Assembly (NCBI RefSeq): GCF_000187995.2
Contig: NZ_AEUW02000001.1
Span: 992,001 to 1,056,000 of the forward strand
Source of the DNA: Streptococcus macacae NCTC 11558
GTDB lineage: Bacteria > Bacillota > Bacilli > Lactobacillales > Streptococcaceae
Reading direction: 5' to 3'
Length of the DNA stretch: 64,000 bases
Position 1 is the first letter of the stretch. Each line of letters starts with the position of its first letter. Below, piece by piece: positions 1 through 7,892 of the stretch. Made by a program: the position numbers and the translations under genes. The notes under the pieces were generated by a model. The model was not told the origin of the DNA and did no database searches. It saw nothing but the letters and a program-made list of their open reading frames with translations.

Positions 1-1080
1 ACCGGTATCACGCAGCAATTTCCGTGCTTTATCATCAACATAGCCCAAATCTTCAGCAATAATTGGCAAACTGCCTAAGGCATTTTCGACAGCTCTGAAA
101 AGAGCAAGTCCTGGTCCTGGCTGCCAACTGCCATTCTTGGCTGTTTTGGAATCACCTTTGATTTCCCAAAAATCTGAAAAGCCTTTAAAGTGATCAATCC
201 GCAAAATATCATAAATTTTAAAGCTTTCCTGAATGCGGTAAATCCACCAGGCAAATCCTGTTTCTTTATGATTGTTCCAATCATAAATAGGATTTCCCCA
301 AAGCTGACCTTCATCACTAAAATCATCCGGCGGACAGCCTGCTACTGATAAAGGCTGTAAAGCTGTATCTAGTTTAAAGAGCTCTGGCATAGTCCACACT
401 TCAACACTGTCTTTAGCTACATAGATAGGCATATCACCAATAATTTTAATGTGGTGCTTATTGGCATAAGCTTTCAGCGCCAGCCACTGTTCAAAGAAGA
501 AATACTGAGTTACCTTATAATAATCAATCTTATCAGATAGCTGACGGCGATAATAAACTAAACGTTCTTCATCACGCTGAATCGCTTTTTTATCATCCCA
601 TTCTTGCAGCGCTTTATAGCCAAAGTGCTCTTTTATAGCCATAAATTCTGAAAAATCTGCTAACCAAGAACTGTTTTCCTTTTCAAAAAGAGCTAATTTT
701 TTAAGATTTTCTGCATCTGCTAAGAAATTTTTAACTGCCTTCTCTAAAATCGGACGGCGCACCTTAAATAAGAGAGCATAATCAACAAGCTCTTCATTTT
801 CCCCAAAAGAAACATGACGGTAATCGTCTTCCTTTAAGAGATTTTGTTTTTTCAACAAATCAAAGTCAATAAAATTCACATTACCAGCTACTGCTGAAAA
901 AGATTGGTAAGGAGAATCACCATAACTAGTCGATGTTAAAGGCAACAGCTGCCAGTATGTCTGAGAGGTTTCCTTTAAAAAGTCCACAAAATGATAAGCT
1001 TCCTGACCAAAAGTACCGATACCAAATTTCCCCGGCAGAGAACTGATATGCATTAAAATACCGCTTGCTCGTTTTTCCAT
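1..1080 (-). CDS. malQ: 4-alpha-glucanotransferase (amylomaltase), 3' end outside window
   Basis: The open frame runs off the left edge, leaving about 360 N-terminal residues of a family usually near 500. The start is the ATG at 1078-1080, preceded by an AGGAG-type ribosome site. The N-terminus reads MEKRASGILMHISSLPGKFG, the typical GH77 opening, followed by the FL.....YWQLLPL and YGDSPYQSFSA blocks that line the active site in this family. The enzyme transfers maltosyl units between maltodextrins in the cytoplasm, releasing glucose and longer chains for glycogen/maltodextrin phosphorylase. It lies directly downstream of malR on the same strand with its own MalR-type promoter. The family call is firm; the GH77 catalytic Asp/Glu residues lie outside or near the edge and were not checked. 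Confidence 0.93.
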   Translation of the reverse strand, partial: MEKRASGILMHISSLPGKFGIGTFGQEAYHFVDFLKETSQTYWQLLPLTSTSYGDSPYQSFSAVAGNVNFIDFDLLKKQNLLKEDDYRHVSFGENEELVDYALLFKVRRPILEKAVKNFLADAENLKKLALFEKENSSWLADFSEFMAIKEHFGYKALQEWDDKKAIQRDEERLVYYRRQLSDKIDYYKVTQYFFFEQWLALKAYANKHHIKIIGDMPIYVAKDSVEVWTMPELFKLDTALQPLSVAGCPPDDFSDEGQLWGNPIYDWNNHKETGFAWWIYRIQESFKIYDILRIDHFKGFSDFWEIKGDSKTAKNGSWQPGPGLALFRAVENALGSLPIIAEDLGYVDDKARKLLRDTG

Positions 1081-1117
1081 ACCTTCTCCTAACTTTTTAA
1101 TTATCATTGTTAAAAAA

Positions 1118-1146
1118 AGTATAACGCAATCGCTTGCACAAGTCAA
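1118..1146 (-). promoter_or_regulatory. malQ promoter with a MalR-type operator in the spacer
   Basis: On the minus strand TTGACT (1141-1146) and TATACT (1118-1123) are separated by exactly 17 bp. The spacer holds GCAAGCGATTGC (1126-1137 in reverse), which fits the LacI-family half-site pattern GCAA-N-CG-N-TTGC. A repressor bound here would block RNA polymerase directly. MalR, encoded next door, is the obvious candidate. The operator assignment is inferred from sequence and position. Confidence 0.8.
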
Positions 1147-1214
1147 GAAATTTTTTTAAAAACCAAAAGATTAGCAATAATCCTTAAAAGCAAACTAAAA
1201 AAAACTAGGGGAAA

Positions 1215-2234
1215 CTAGCTTTTTTTGAGATTGCGAACACTCTCGCGTTCTTTTAAGGTAAAAGGCACCAGCACCTTCTGATTATTTTCTGAACTATCTT
1301 CTATCTTTTCCAATAAACAATGCAGGCTGGTTCTGCCCAGACGGCTGACATTAATATCAAAGGTCGTTAAATAGGGATGTAAAAGTGTGGCATAACTGGA
1401 GTTATTAAAAGAGATGAGAGATATATCTTCTGGTACCGCTATATCATAAAAAGATAAAAATTGAATAACTCTAATTGAGATAACATCGCCAATAATGACC
1501 AAAGCTGTTATATTTTCGTTTTGAATCCTTTCAATAAAAGCCGCCAAAGTAGTAGCCTTTTTAGAGTCAAAAAGAGCGCTCTGATAAGAGCTCAATCGCA
1601 AAGCCTGCATTCCTTTTTGATAGCCTTTGTAGCGCTCAGTATAGATATCGCTGCTTTGATCATTAGTCACAAATAAAATGTTTTCATGCCCCTTGCTGTA
1701 AAGATAATCAACAGCTGTTTTTGCCATCAGCTGATTATCATTATCAATATAAGTGGTTTCGTTTTCAAGACCAGCAGGTGCTCCGATAATAACGAAAGGA
1801 ATCTCATTTTCCATGAGATAGCGGCGTACAGGATCTTTTCTTTCTGAATAAAGAACAATAAAACCATCCACTCGCTTTTGCCGGTGCATTAACTGCACTT
1901 GATCTTTTAAATCCGCCATCGTATCACTGGTTGCAATAGAGACCGTAAACTGATTTTGCGTTGCTTCATCATTAATGGCCGTTAGAATCTCCATGAAAAA
2001 AGGATCATTTAAGCGATCTGGACTCATCAAGGGCGGCAAAACAACACCCACACAATAAGTCAGGCCGCTGGCTAGCATTTGAGCAGCTAAGTTAGGAACA
2101 TAGCCCAAATCTGCCATAGCTTTTTTAACTTTAATTTTGGTCTTTTCTGAGATTGAGGCATTATTTTTTAAAACCCGACTGACAGTAGAAGGATTAACCC
2201 CTGCTTCTTTTGCGACATCCTTAATCGTAACCAT
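1215..2234 (-). CDS. malR: LacI-family maltose operon regulator
   Basis: 339 residues, the normal LacI-family length. Residues 1-25 (MVTIKDVAKEAGVNPSTVSR) form the classic helix-turn-helix, and a hinge with ...AAQMLASGLTY precedes a periplasmic-binding-protein-like effector domain to the C-terminus. It should bind GCAANCGNTTGC-type operators and release them with maltose or maltodextrins. The neighbouring malQ promoter carries such a site. In S. mutans, as I recall, malR lies next to the maltodextrin ABC transporter genes, but here the next gene upstream is murA, so no transporter is visible on this side. LacI family membership is certain; the MalR name rests on context and overall resemblance. 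Confidence 0.88.
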   Translation of the reverse strand: MVTIKDVAKEAGVNPSTVSRVLKNNASISEKTKIKVKKAMADLGYVPNLAAQMLASGLTYCVGVVLPPLMSPDRLNDPFFMEILTAINDEATQNQFTVSIATSDTMADLKDQVQLMHRQKRVDGFIVLYSERKDPVRRYLMENEIPFVIIGAPAGLENETTYIDNDNQLMAKTAVDYLYSKGHENILFVTNDQSSDIYTERYKGYQKGMQALRLSSYQSALFDSKKATTLAAFIERIQNENITALVIIGDVISIRVIQFLSFYDIAVPEDISLISFNNSSYATLLHPYLTTFDINVSRLGRTSLHCLLEKIEDSSENNQKVLVPFTLKERESVRNLKKS

Positions 2235-2443
2235 ATCGTTTCCTTTTCTTATCCCCAGATCAGCTTCAAATGAGACAGGTCTTTTTCTATTTCTTTTATT
2301 TCATCACATCAAAAAGAGTTTATTGTCATTTGTCAATTGACTTTATTTATAAATATAAATCACTTAACTTCTTATATCACAAACCTATTTTACAACAGTT
2401 TGCTTCTACTTACAAGATTCTAAAGTTTTATTTTGCTATTAAA

Positions 2444-2495
2444 AGGAGTGAGAAAGGAAGCCAAAGATGTTAACCTTTGTTTCTTTCTCACTCCT
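2444..2495 (-). terminator. Intrinsic terminator downstream of murA
   Basis: A long hairpin pairs AGGAGTGAGAAAG with CTTTCTCACTCCT around a partly paired centre; on the minus strand it is followed by an AT-rich tract with a TTTTAATAGC run. It sits 40 bp beyond the murA stop. The rest of the malR-murA gap (2235-2532) shows only AT-rich DNA in which the malR promoter must lie. Confidence 0.65.
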
Positions 2496-2532
2496 GTATA
2501 GTTGAGTTAAATATAGACAGTGGACAAACATT

Positions 2533-3795
2533 TCAATCGCCTTCTATAATTTTGATGTCTGCACCCAGATTTCTTAATTTTTCGATAATATCGGAATACC
2601 CACGGAGGATAAATTCAATATTGCTAATCTCAGTTGTCCCCTTAGCCATTAGACCAGCTGTTACTAAAGCTGCTCCTGCACGTAAATCTGTCGCTTTAAC
2701 CGCTGCTCCTGTCAAATCATTTGGGCCGTCATAGATAATCTGACTGCCTAAAACAGAGATATGGGCTCCCATACGAGCTAATTCTGCCACATGATTGATG
2801 CGCTTTTCATAGATTGTATCGCGAATATTGCCGCGGCCTTCTGCTTTTAATAAAAGAGGGGTAATGGGCTGCTGCAAATCTGTTGCAAAACCGGGATAGG
2901 GAGATGTTTTGATAGACACTGCTTTTAGCTTATCCTGCTTTTCAACAAAGATGCTGTCTTCATCAACTGTCATACGAACACCCATCTCTTCAAGCTTGGA
3001 AATAAAACTTTCTAAATGTTCATAAAGAACATTTGTCACCTTGATACCTTCTCCGATAGCTGCAGCGATTGCAATGTAAGAGCCAGCCTCAATACGGTCT
3101 GGAATTACCTGATGACGGGTCCCGTGCAGTTTTTCAACACCTTCAATGGTAATAATATCTGTACCTGCACCGCGGATATGAGCCCCCATATTATTTAACA
3201 AAGTAGCAACGTCAATGATCTCTGGTTCACGCGCTGCATTTTCAATCACAGTACGCCCTTTAGCACGGCTGGCTGCAATCATCGTATTAATCGTCGCTCC
3301 AACACTGACAGTATCCATATAGATATGAGCACCTTTAAGAGGCTGCCCTTTTGTTGAAAGACGCATAGCTTCTCCTTCATAGGAAATAGAAGCCCCCATA
3401 GCTTCAAAAGCTTTTAAATGCAAATCAATCGGACGCGGTCCCAAATCGCAGCCGCCAGGAAGGCCGACAACAGCTTGGCCAAAGCGGCCTAAAAGCCCGC
3501 CATAAAAATAATAAGAAGCCCGCAAACTATTAATTTTACCATAAGGCATAGGAATATCTTTTACACCGCGCGGATCGATCGTCAGCGTCTCACCGTCATG
3601 ATCAACACTGGCTCCCATCAAAGTCATAATATCAATTAAACTCTCAACATCACTAATGGCTGGCACACCATCCAGCGTTACCACATCATCTGCTAAAATA
3701 ATGGCTGGAATCAGTGCCACAACACTATTTTTTGCTCCAGAGACAGCAACTTCTCCTTTAAGAGGCCTTCCGCCATTAATGATAATTTTTCTCAT
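2533..3795 (-). CDS. murA: UDP-N-acetylglucosamine 1-carboxyvinyltransferase
   Basis: 420 residues, full length for MurA. It catalyses the first committed step of peptidoglycan synthesis, moving enolpyruvate from PEP to UDP-GlcNAc. Lys22 and Asn23 are in the canonical SGAKNS block, and the fosfomycin-target cysteine is Cys116 in [14 protein letters not shown]. The loop [16 protein letters not shown] and the C-terminal DLRAGAALV block also match. Firmicutes usually have two paralogues (MurA and MurZ/MurA2); the sequence alone does not let me decide which this is. It lies in tandem with metK but is separated from it by a strong terminator, so it is probably transcribed independently. Confidence 0.96.
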   Translation of the reverse strand: MRKIIINGGRPLKGEVAVSGAKNSVVALIPAIILADDVVTLDGVPAISDVESLIDIMTLMGASVDHDGETLTIDPRGVKDIPMPYGKINSLRASYYFYGGLLGRFGQAVVGLPGGCDLGPRPIDLHLKAFEAMGASISYEGEAMRLSTKGQPLKGAHIYMDTVSVGATINTMIAASRAKGRTVIENAAREPEIIDVATLLNNMGAHIRGAGTDIITIEGVEKLHGTRHQVIPDRIEAGSYIAIAAAIGEGIKVTNVLYEHLESFISKLEEMGVRMTVDEDSIFVEKQDKLKAVSIKTSPYPGFATDLQQPITPLLLKAEGRGNIRDTIYEKRINHVAELARMGAHISVLGSQIIYDGPNDLTGAAVKATDLRAGAALVTAGLMAKGTTEISNIEFILRGYSDIIEKLRNLGADIKIIEGD

Positions 3796-3924
3796 GCAAT
3801 CAAAACTTTCTTATAAATTAAACTAGAATACCAACCAGACTATTTTATCACATACTAGCAGACATTTCAATCTCAGAAAAAAGAAAGACAGAACAGCATT
3901 AGCCAGTTTTAAGTTATGCAGCAT

Positions 3925-3970
3925 AAAGAAAGAGTGGGATGGCATCATGATGCCATCCCACTCTTTCTTT
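3925..3970 (-). terminator. Perfect 46-bp palindromic terminator after metK
   Basis: Positions 3925-3947 are the exact reverse complement of 3948-3970 (AAAGAAAGAGTGGGATGGCA and so on), giving a 23-bp perfect stem with A/T ends that supply U-runs in both directions. It lies 13 bp past the metK stop and upstream of murA. In RNA a few central bases would form the loop. Confidence 0.85.
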
Positions 3971-3982
3971 TATTTATTTTTC

Positions 3983-5176
3983 TTAACCTTCTAAAGCTTT
4001 TTGAAGATCCTGAACTTTGTCCAGCTTTTCCCAAGGCAGGTCAATGTCGGTACGTCCAACATGTCCGTAAGCAGCTGTCTGACGATAGATAGGCCGTTTA
4101 AGATCAAGCATTTTGATAATGCCTGCCGGGCGAAGATCAAAGACTTGCCGTACAGCAGCTTCTAAAGCAGTCTCAGGAACTTTGGCCGTCCCAAAAGTAT
4201 CAACACGGACAGAAACCGGCTGAGCTACTCCAATAGCATAGGCCAATTGCACCTCAGCCTTTTTAGCCAAACCGGCAGCGACAATATTTTTTGCAATGTA
4301 ACGGGCTGCATAAGAAGCTGAACGGTCAACCTTAGTGGCATCCTTACCAGAAAAGGCACCGCCGCCATGACGTGCATAACCGCCATAAGTATCTACAATA
4401 ATCTTACGGCCAGTTAAACCAGAGTCTCCTTGCGGACCGCCGATAACAAAACGTCCTGTTGGATTGATATAATATTTCGTTTTGTCATCAAGATATTTAG
4501 CTGGAATAACCGTCTTGATGACTTTTTCAATCACATCATGATGGATCTCTTCATTGCTTACTTCTGGATTATGCTGTGTTGAAATAACAACTGTATCTAT
4601 GCGAATAGGCTGATCATTTTCATCATATTCCACCGTAACCTGACTCTTAGCATCCGGACGAAGGTAAGACAGCTCACCTGATTTACGCAGTTCTGCCAAG
4701 CGCTTAACCAGCTTGTGAGAAAGTGAAATAGGAAGAGGCATCAGCTCTGGCGTTTCATCAACAGCAAAGCCAAACATAAGCCCTTGATCTCCAGCCCCAA
4801 TCAAATCAAGATCATCCTGCTCACTATTGCCGCGAACCTCAAGAGCTTCATTAACGCCCTGCGCAATATCAGGAGATTGCTCCACCAATGACGGGTGTAC
4901 ACCGACCGTTTCTGCTGAAAAACCATAAGCCGTATCGGTATAACCAATTTCTGAAATGGTATCACGCACAACACGATTGATATCCACATAAGCAGTCGTT
5001 GAAATTTCACCAAAAACATGCACAGACCCAGTATAGACAGCTGTTTCAGCTGCTACATGAGCTTCAGGATCCTGCTCTAAAATGGCATCTAAAATAGCAT
5101 CGGAGATCTGATCGGCAATCTTATCAGGATGTCCCTCAGATACAGATTCAGATGTGAAAAGTTTACGTTCTGACAT
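3983..5176 (-). CDS. metK: S-adenosylmethionine synthase
   Basis: 397 residues, the family's usual size. It makes SAM from methionine and ATP. Signature motifs are GHPDK at residues 15-19, [10 protein letters not shown] at 127-136 and [17 protein letters not shown] in the C-terminal half, with the surrounding [12 protein letters not shown] loop. Translation starts at the ATG at 5174-5176 after a GGGGGAC ribosome site that is also the regulatory element of the upstream riboswitch. A perfect palindromic terminator follows the gene, so it is monocistronic. Confidence 0.98.
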   Translation of the reverse strand: MSERKLFTSESVSEGHPDKIADQISDAILDAILEQDPEAHVAAETAVYTGSVHVFGEISTTAYVDINRVVRDTISEIGYTDTAYGFSAETVGVHPSLVEQSPDIAQGVNEALEVRGNSEQDDLDLIGAGDQGLMFGFAVDETPELMPLPISLSHKLVKRLAELRKSGELSYLRPDAKSQVTVEYDENDQPIRIDTVVISTQHNPEVSNEEIHHDVIEKVIKTVIPAKYLDDKTKYYINPTGRFVIGGPQGDSGLTGRKIIVDTYGGYARHGGGAFSGKDATKVDRSASYAARYIAKNIVAAGLAKKAEVQLAYAIGVAQPVSVRVDTFGTAKVPETALEAAVRQVFDLRPAGIIKMLDLKRPIYRQTAAYGHVGRTDIDLPWEKLDKVQDLQKALEG

Positions 5177-5316
5177 ATAAATGTCCCCCTTTTAATAAAA
5201 TAAGTGTTAAAAAGTTACAAAGTACCATCTCTGAGCTTAAAATCATAAGATAAAAATAGGTTTTTTAAGAAAATCGTTACGACAAACACAAAGATGCCTT
5301 TTCGGGACTCATTAAC
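5177..5316 (-). promoter_or_regulatory. Probable S_MK-box (SAM-III) riboswitch in the metK leader
   Basis: The metK leader carries in order GAGTCCCGAAAAGGCATC, then GAGATGGTACTTTGTAAC, then the ribosome site AAAAGGGGGAC. These match the conserved pieces of the lactic-acid-bacterial S_MK box as I recall them (UCCCGAAAGGAUG, GAGAUGCCUUGUAAC, AAAGGGGGA). The segment GTCCC (complement of 5304-5308) can pair with GGGAC of the Shine-Dalgarno (complement of 5183-5187), the SD/anti-SD switch that blocks translation when SAM is bound. The linker between the halves is long. Assignment is by motif only; the full P1/P2 fold was not computed. Confidence 0.7.
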
Positions 5317-5322
5317 TCTATC

Positions 5323-5331
5323 ATTGTACCA
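5323..5331 (-). promoter_or_regulatory. metK extended -10 promoter
   Basis: Minus-strand TGGTACAAT gives a TACAAT -10 with an extended TGn just ahead of the riboswitch leader. No good -35 hexamer is present at 17 bp, which fits an extended -10 promoter. The transcript would begin about 7 bp downstream, giving a leader near 140 nt. Confidence 0.6.
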
Positions 5332-5469
5332 TCTTTTCAGTAAATAGCTAGGAAATTTCTATAGGAATTTTTTATGGCCGATTATAAAATTTATCAATAT
5401 CACAAAGCAAGCCTAAACATTTTTTCATCTCCTTTTACTTTTAATAAGGAGCAGATGGCATACCTAGAC

Positions 5470-5601
5470 AAAACGAAAACCCCGATTCAGCAGAACCGAG
5501 GTTTTCAGGAGATTTATGAAAAAGAAAAGTTTTTTATACTAGTCACTTACGACTAGCTAGCAATAGTATTTTTATATTAGGGGAACATCTATTGCTAGAA
5601 T
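5470..5601 (-). ncRNA. csRNA-type small RNA (CiaR-dependent), copy 1
   Basis: A predicted RNA of about 130 nt starting about 7 bp after the TATACT -10 at 5608-5613. In transcript order it has a 10-bp stem (5589-5598 with 5557-5566), a second stem (5551-5556 with 5539-5544), an unpaired U/C-rich stretch ending in CATAAATCTCCT, and an intrinsic terminator hairpin (5476-5505) followed by a U-rich tail. The single-stranded part is complementary to a ribosome site plus start codon (AGGAG...ATG). This is the architecture of streptococcal csRNAs, which inhibit translation of mRNAs by anti-SD pairing. The plus-strand 60-codon frame here is only its shadow. Confidence 0.8.
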
Positions 5602-5607
5602 GATTAT

Positions 5608-5640
5608 AGTATAAAGCAAGAGACTTAAAGAAAACTTAAT
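5608..5640 (-). promoter_or_regulatory. CiaR-type promoter of csRNA copy 1
   Basis: Minus strand: ATTAAG-N5-TTTAAG (5635-5640 and 5624-5629), then 10 bp to the -10 TATACT (5608-5613). This matches the CiaR direct repeat NTTAAG-N5-WTTAAG that replaces a -35 box in promoters activated by the CiaRH two-component system. The spacing is identical to copy 2. Confidence 0.82.
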
Positions 5641-5811
5641 TTTTTATTTCTTAAGTTTTACTAATCTATTCTAAAAATAAAACAAAATAAAGTATTTGTA
5701 TGAATTTAAGATACTGCTATCTCATCTTTAGCGCGTTATTTTCCCCAAAACAGCAAAACCAGTTTTATTAATTAAATCTCGATCTAAAGCTACTGGTCTT
5801 GCTGTTACAGC

Positions 5812-5899
5812 ATAAAAAAGAAAAACCCCAACCCACAAGGATTGAGATTTTTTAGGAGATTATGAAAAAGAAAAGTTTTAGGAGTCCTATTTCTAGGAT
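5812..5899 (-). ncRNA. csRNA-type small RNA (CiaR-dependent), copy 2
   Basis: A predicted RNA of about 88 nt from about 5899. It begins with a short hairpin (TCCTAGAAATAGGA), continues through an unpaired ACTTTTCTTTTTCATAATCT segment plus CCT, and ends in a terminator hairpin (5822-5851, fully paired with G-U wobbles only on the minus strand) followed by a U-run. The core matches copy 1 almost exactly, and CATAATCTCCT is complementary to AGGAGATTATG, a ribosome site with its start codon. Lengths of streptococcal csRNAs are in this range. The 170 bp between the two copies show no further gene. Confidence 0.8.
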
Positions 5900-5905
5900 G
5901 ACTAT

Positions 5906-5938
5906 AGTATAAGACAAGTTTCTTAAAAGAAACTTAAG
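5906..5938 (-). promoter_or_regulatory. CiaR-type promoter of csRNA copy 2
   Basis: Minus strand CTTAAG-N5-TTTAAG (5933-5938, 5922-5927), then 10 bp, then TATACT (5906-5911). Same layout as copy 1, so both RNAs should respond together to CiaR. Confidence 0.82.
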
Positions 5939-5951
5939 AGGAGAAAATTTT

Positions 5952-6473
5952 TTAGAGGGGTGGTCTGTAACTTAAATTTTTAACTAGTTTATCGTATTCT
6001 TGGGCATTTAATTGAGTTAATTTTCCCATTTGATTACGATACCAATGTCTCATATTAGTATCAGTAAATAATATTGATACCATAGGATACTCACTAAAAC
6101 CACTCCCATAAGTCTTTATTGAATCTATTTTTTCCCCTGGTGCTAAAAATGGATAATAATTGATAAGATTATAATCCCAATATTTAATATTTTGAAAATG
6201 AAGATATCTTTTATTACTTAATGCTAAAACTAATACATTATATATAGGTAAATTAGAACTGTTATTAATAATTAAATTATATCTAATAAAACAATTTTTA
6301 GATTGGTCATTTGAATTTGATACACCTGTTAACCAGGCTGCAATTTTAGAAGCTTGTTTAGCCTCCCTTTCTTTTTCTCTTGATTTTAATTGAAGTCTTA
6401 CAACCCAAATAGAAAATAAACCGCCTATAAATGCTCCTATGATTGTTGTCATTAAATCTGAAAAATTAATCAC
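5952..6473 (-). CDS. Orphan membrane-anchored protein, function unknown
   Basis: 173 residues. Residues 5-25 (SDLMTTIIGAFIGGLFSIWV) form one N-terminal membrane segment. A charged, coiled-coil-like stretch (LKSREKEREAKQ) follows, then a soluble domain rich in Asn, Ile and Tyr, probably cytoplasmic. I do not recognise the family. The gene is very AT-rich and lies in an island between csRNA copy 2 and birA with another membrane protein and a broken AAA ATPase. Small single-TM proteins like this occur next to phage-defence genes, but that role is a guess from context. Confidence 0.6.
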   Translation of the reverse strand: MINFSDLMTTIIGAFIGGLFSIWVVRLQLKSREKEREAKQASKIAAWLTGVSNSNDQSKNCFIRYNLIINNSSNLPIYNVLVLALSNKRYLHFQNIKYWDYNLINYYPFLAPGEKIDSIKTYGSGFSEYPMVSILFTDTNMRHWYRNQMGKLTQLNAQEYDKLVKNLSYRPPL

Positions 6474-6932
6474 TTAGCTAAACTCCTTTATAAACTTTTG
6501 GTATTCATCAATTTTCCTCTGTAATTGAACAAAATAATTGCTGATGATACTTTTATTGATTTAATCCAATATTTAACTTTTTATTCAGAACATCTCACAA
6601 TAAATCATCGTACATAATAAACAAGGGGAATGTATTCAAATAATTTTTTAAATTTTAAAAAATATTTAGCAACACTATTAATCATTAATCAAAGAAACTT
6701 GTATTTCATTACTAAAATAATTAATATAATTTCATATAATATTTATTAATATCACTACTTATTATTTATATTAGCTTTCAGAAAATAAAAAGCATATGTG
6801 CAAAATATAATAACTTGACTCTATGTTACAATAAAATTATAATTAGATTATCCAAATTAATGTATAAACCACAAATAAAATACTCAAGGAATATTTATCC
6901 TACTTATTTAGATGAGGTTAAAGAGGTTAAAA
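6474..6932. other. AT-rich intergenic stretch with one clear promoter
   Basis: About 460 bp with extreme A+T content and no convincing gene until the micro-ORF at 6933. The only structured signal is the plus-strand promoter at 6815-6843. A 29-codon frame at 6860-6949 starts about 10 bp after the expected transcription start and has no room for a ribosome site, so it is probably not translated. Confidence 0.6.
6815..6843 (+). promoter_or_regulatory. Strong sigma-A promoter inside the AT-rich island
   Basis: TTGACT (6815-6820), a 17-bp spacer and TATAAT (6838-6843). The match is nearly perfect and the spacing optimal, so a transcript should start near 6850 and run into the micro-ORF at 6933-7052, convergent with the 7036-7620 gene. 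Confidence 0.7.
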
Positions 6933-7052
6933 ATGAAGAAATTAAATAATTGGAAAACTAAAGATACTGCTGATATTAAAAATAGTCAAACAAGTAAGCT
7001 TAAATCTGTTCCAGATAAAGTAAAACATCCTAAAACTACTGATAGAAAATAA
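6933..7052 (+). CDS. Lysine-rich micro-protein, unknown
   Basis: 39 codons, MKKLNNWKTKDTADIKNSQT then a Lys/Pro-rich tail ending KTTDRK. It is preceded by GAGGTTAAAGAGG, a passable ribosome site 6-8 bp from the ATG, and it lies 80 bp downstream of a near-consensus promoter. It has no membrane segment or cysteine. Its last 17 bp overlap the 3' end of the convergent membrane protein gene. It could be a small basic protein, or the transcript could act as an RNA antisense to the convergent mRNA. No family is recognised. Confidence 0.4.
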   Translation: MKKLNNWKTKDTADIKNSQTSKLKSVPDKVKHPKTTDRK

Positions 7053-7620
7053 CTTTTATTTTTTTTTCAAAGTTCAAATAAATTGTAGCCTGAATTTTTT
7101 TATCATTTAAATACTCAAATAGCTCAGCCTCAGTTTCTATTATGCTTTCGTCATTATCTTTTATAAAAGGAAAAATTATATAAGAAAACTCTTCATTCTC
7201 ACCACTCATTCCTCCGATAACTCCTTTAGAAATCAGATGTCCTTCAAAATTAAAAATAAAGCAATTGTTATTATCTTCATCATTAAAAACCTTATCACTG
7301 ATTTTTTCATTGCTAAGTTTTGGTAAATGATTTTTTCTTCGCATAAAATTTACAAACCAATAATAGACTTTAAAAATTAAAGGTAGAATTAATGTTATAG
7401 CAAAAGATATTAATATAGTAATCATTATTGACAAAATAATATTACTACAAAAACTATTGATTATTAAGTATATAAAATAATTAAATGATGACATAAGTGC
7501 GATGAAATAGTGTTTGTCTGCACTGCTTCCACTATCAAAATCTGTAATTGAAAAGAAAACTTTATAATTAAAAAATCCAAATCCACCCAATGTAACTAAT
7601 GATTTTAAAATATCTTCCAT
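7036..7620 (-). CDS. Two-TM membrane protein, function unknown
   Basis: 194 residues, with hydrophobic segments near residues 43-60 (ALMSSFNYFIYLIINSF) and 62-90 (NIILSIMITILISFAITLIL), then a cytoplasmic C-terminal domain of about 90 residues containing NCFIFNFEGHLISKGVIGG. The layout (short N-terminal helix, TM pair, soluble tail) resembles the DUF6338 class of bacterial membrane proteins, but I cannot confirm that without a search. It starts 13 bp downstream of the stop of a broken AAA ATPase gene, so it may have been that gene's operon partner or may have replaced its lost 3' part. Confidence 0.6.
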   Translation of the reverse strand: MEDILKSLVTLGGFGFFNYKVFFSITDFDSGSSADKHYFIALMSSFNYFIYLIINSFCSNIILSIMITILISFAITLILPLIFKVYYWFVNFMRRKNHLPKLSNEKISDKVFNDEDNNNCFIFNFEGHLISKGVIGGMSGENEEFSYIIFPFIKDNDESIIETEAELFEYLNDKKIQATIYLNFEKKIKVIFYQ

Positions 7621-7632
7621 TTTTATCTCCTC

Positions 7633-7892
7633 TTATTTTTTCATCTCAATAATTGATAAAAAAGCATTTAAATTTTCGTTTTCACCTACAAGTTGTTCAA
7701 ATCCTTTAAATACCTGAACATCAAATCAAGAGATTTTTGGGATATAATAGCATCACTTAAAGTTGATTTCCCAGAACCATTTCTAGCAAAAATAAAATTG
7801 TTACTGCTTAATTCTAATTGTTCTCCATTAAATAGTGGTTTATCAGAATCTAGAAATTGTATTTGCGTTAAGTCAATTATAGTCTTTTTCAT
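7633..7892 (-). pseudogene. Truncated, frameshifted AAA/SMC-like ATPase N-terminus
   Basis: The frame from the ATG at 7892 encodes MKKTIIDLTQIQFLDSDKPL and then FIFARNGSGKSTLSDAI, a Walker A loop in the setting seen in AAA_13/RloC-like ATPases of anti-phage systems. After QKSLD the first frame soon stops (7686), but the next frame continues sensibly with DVQVFKGFEQLVGENENLNA, the segment that normally follows Walker A in these proteins. It ends at a stop at 7633. Only about 85 residues of a protein normally several hundred long remain. Walker B, coiled coil and any effector domain are absent, so this is a dead remnant. Confidence 0.72.

Noticed and set aside
5374..5556. 60-codon plus-strand frame just upstream of metK
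   Set aside because: It lies antisense to csRNA copy 1, and its apparent ribosome site and ATGAAAAAG are the complement of the csRNA core.
6860..6949. 29-codon plus-strand frame after the AT-rich island promoter
   Set aside because: Starts only about 10 bp after the predicted transcript start with no ribosome site, and overlaps the better-placed 39-codon frame.
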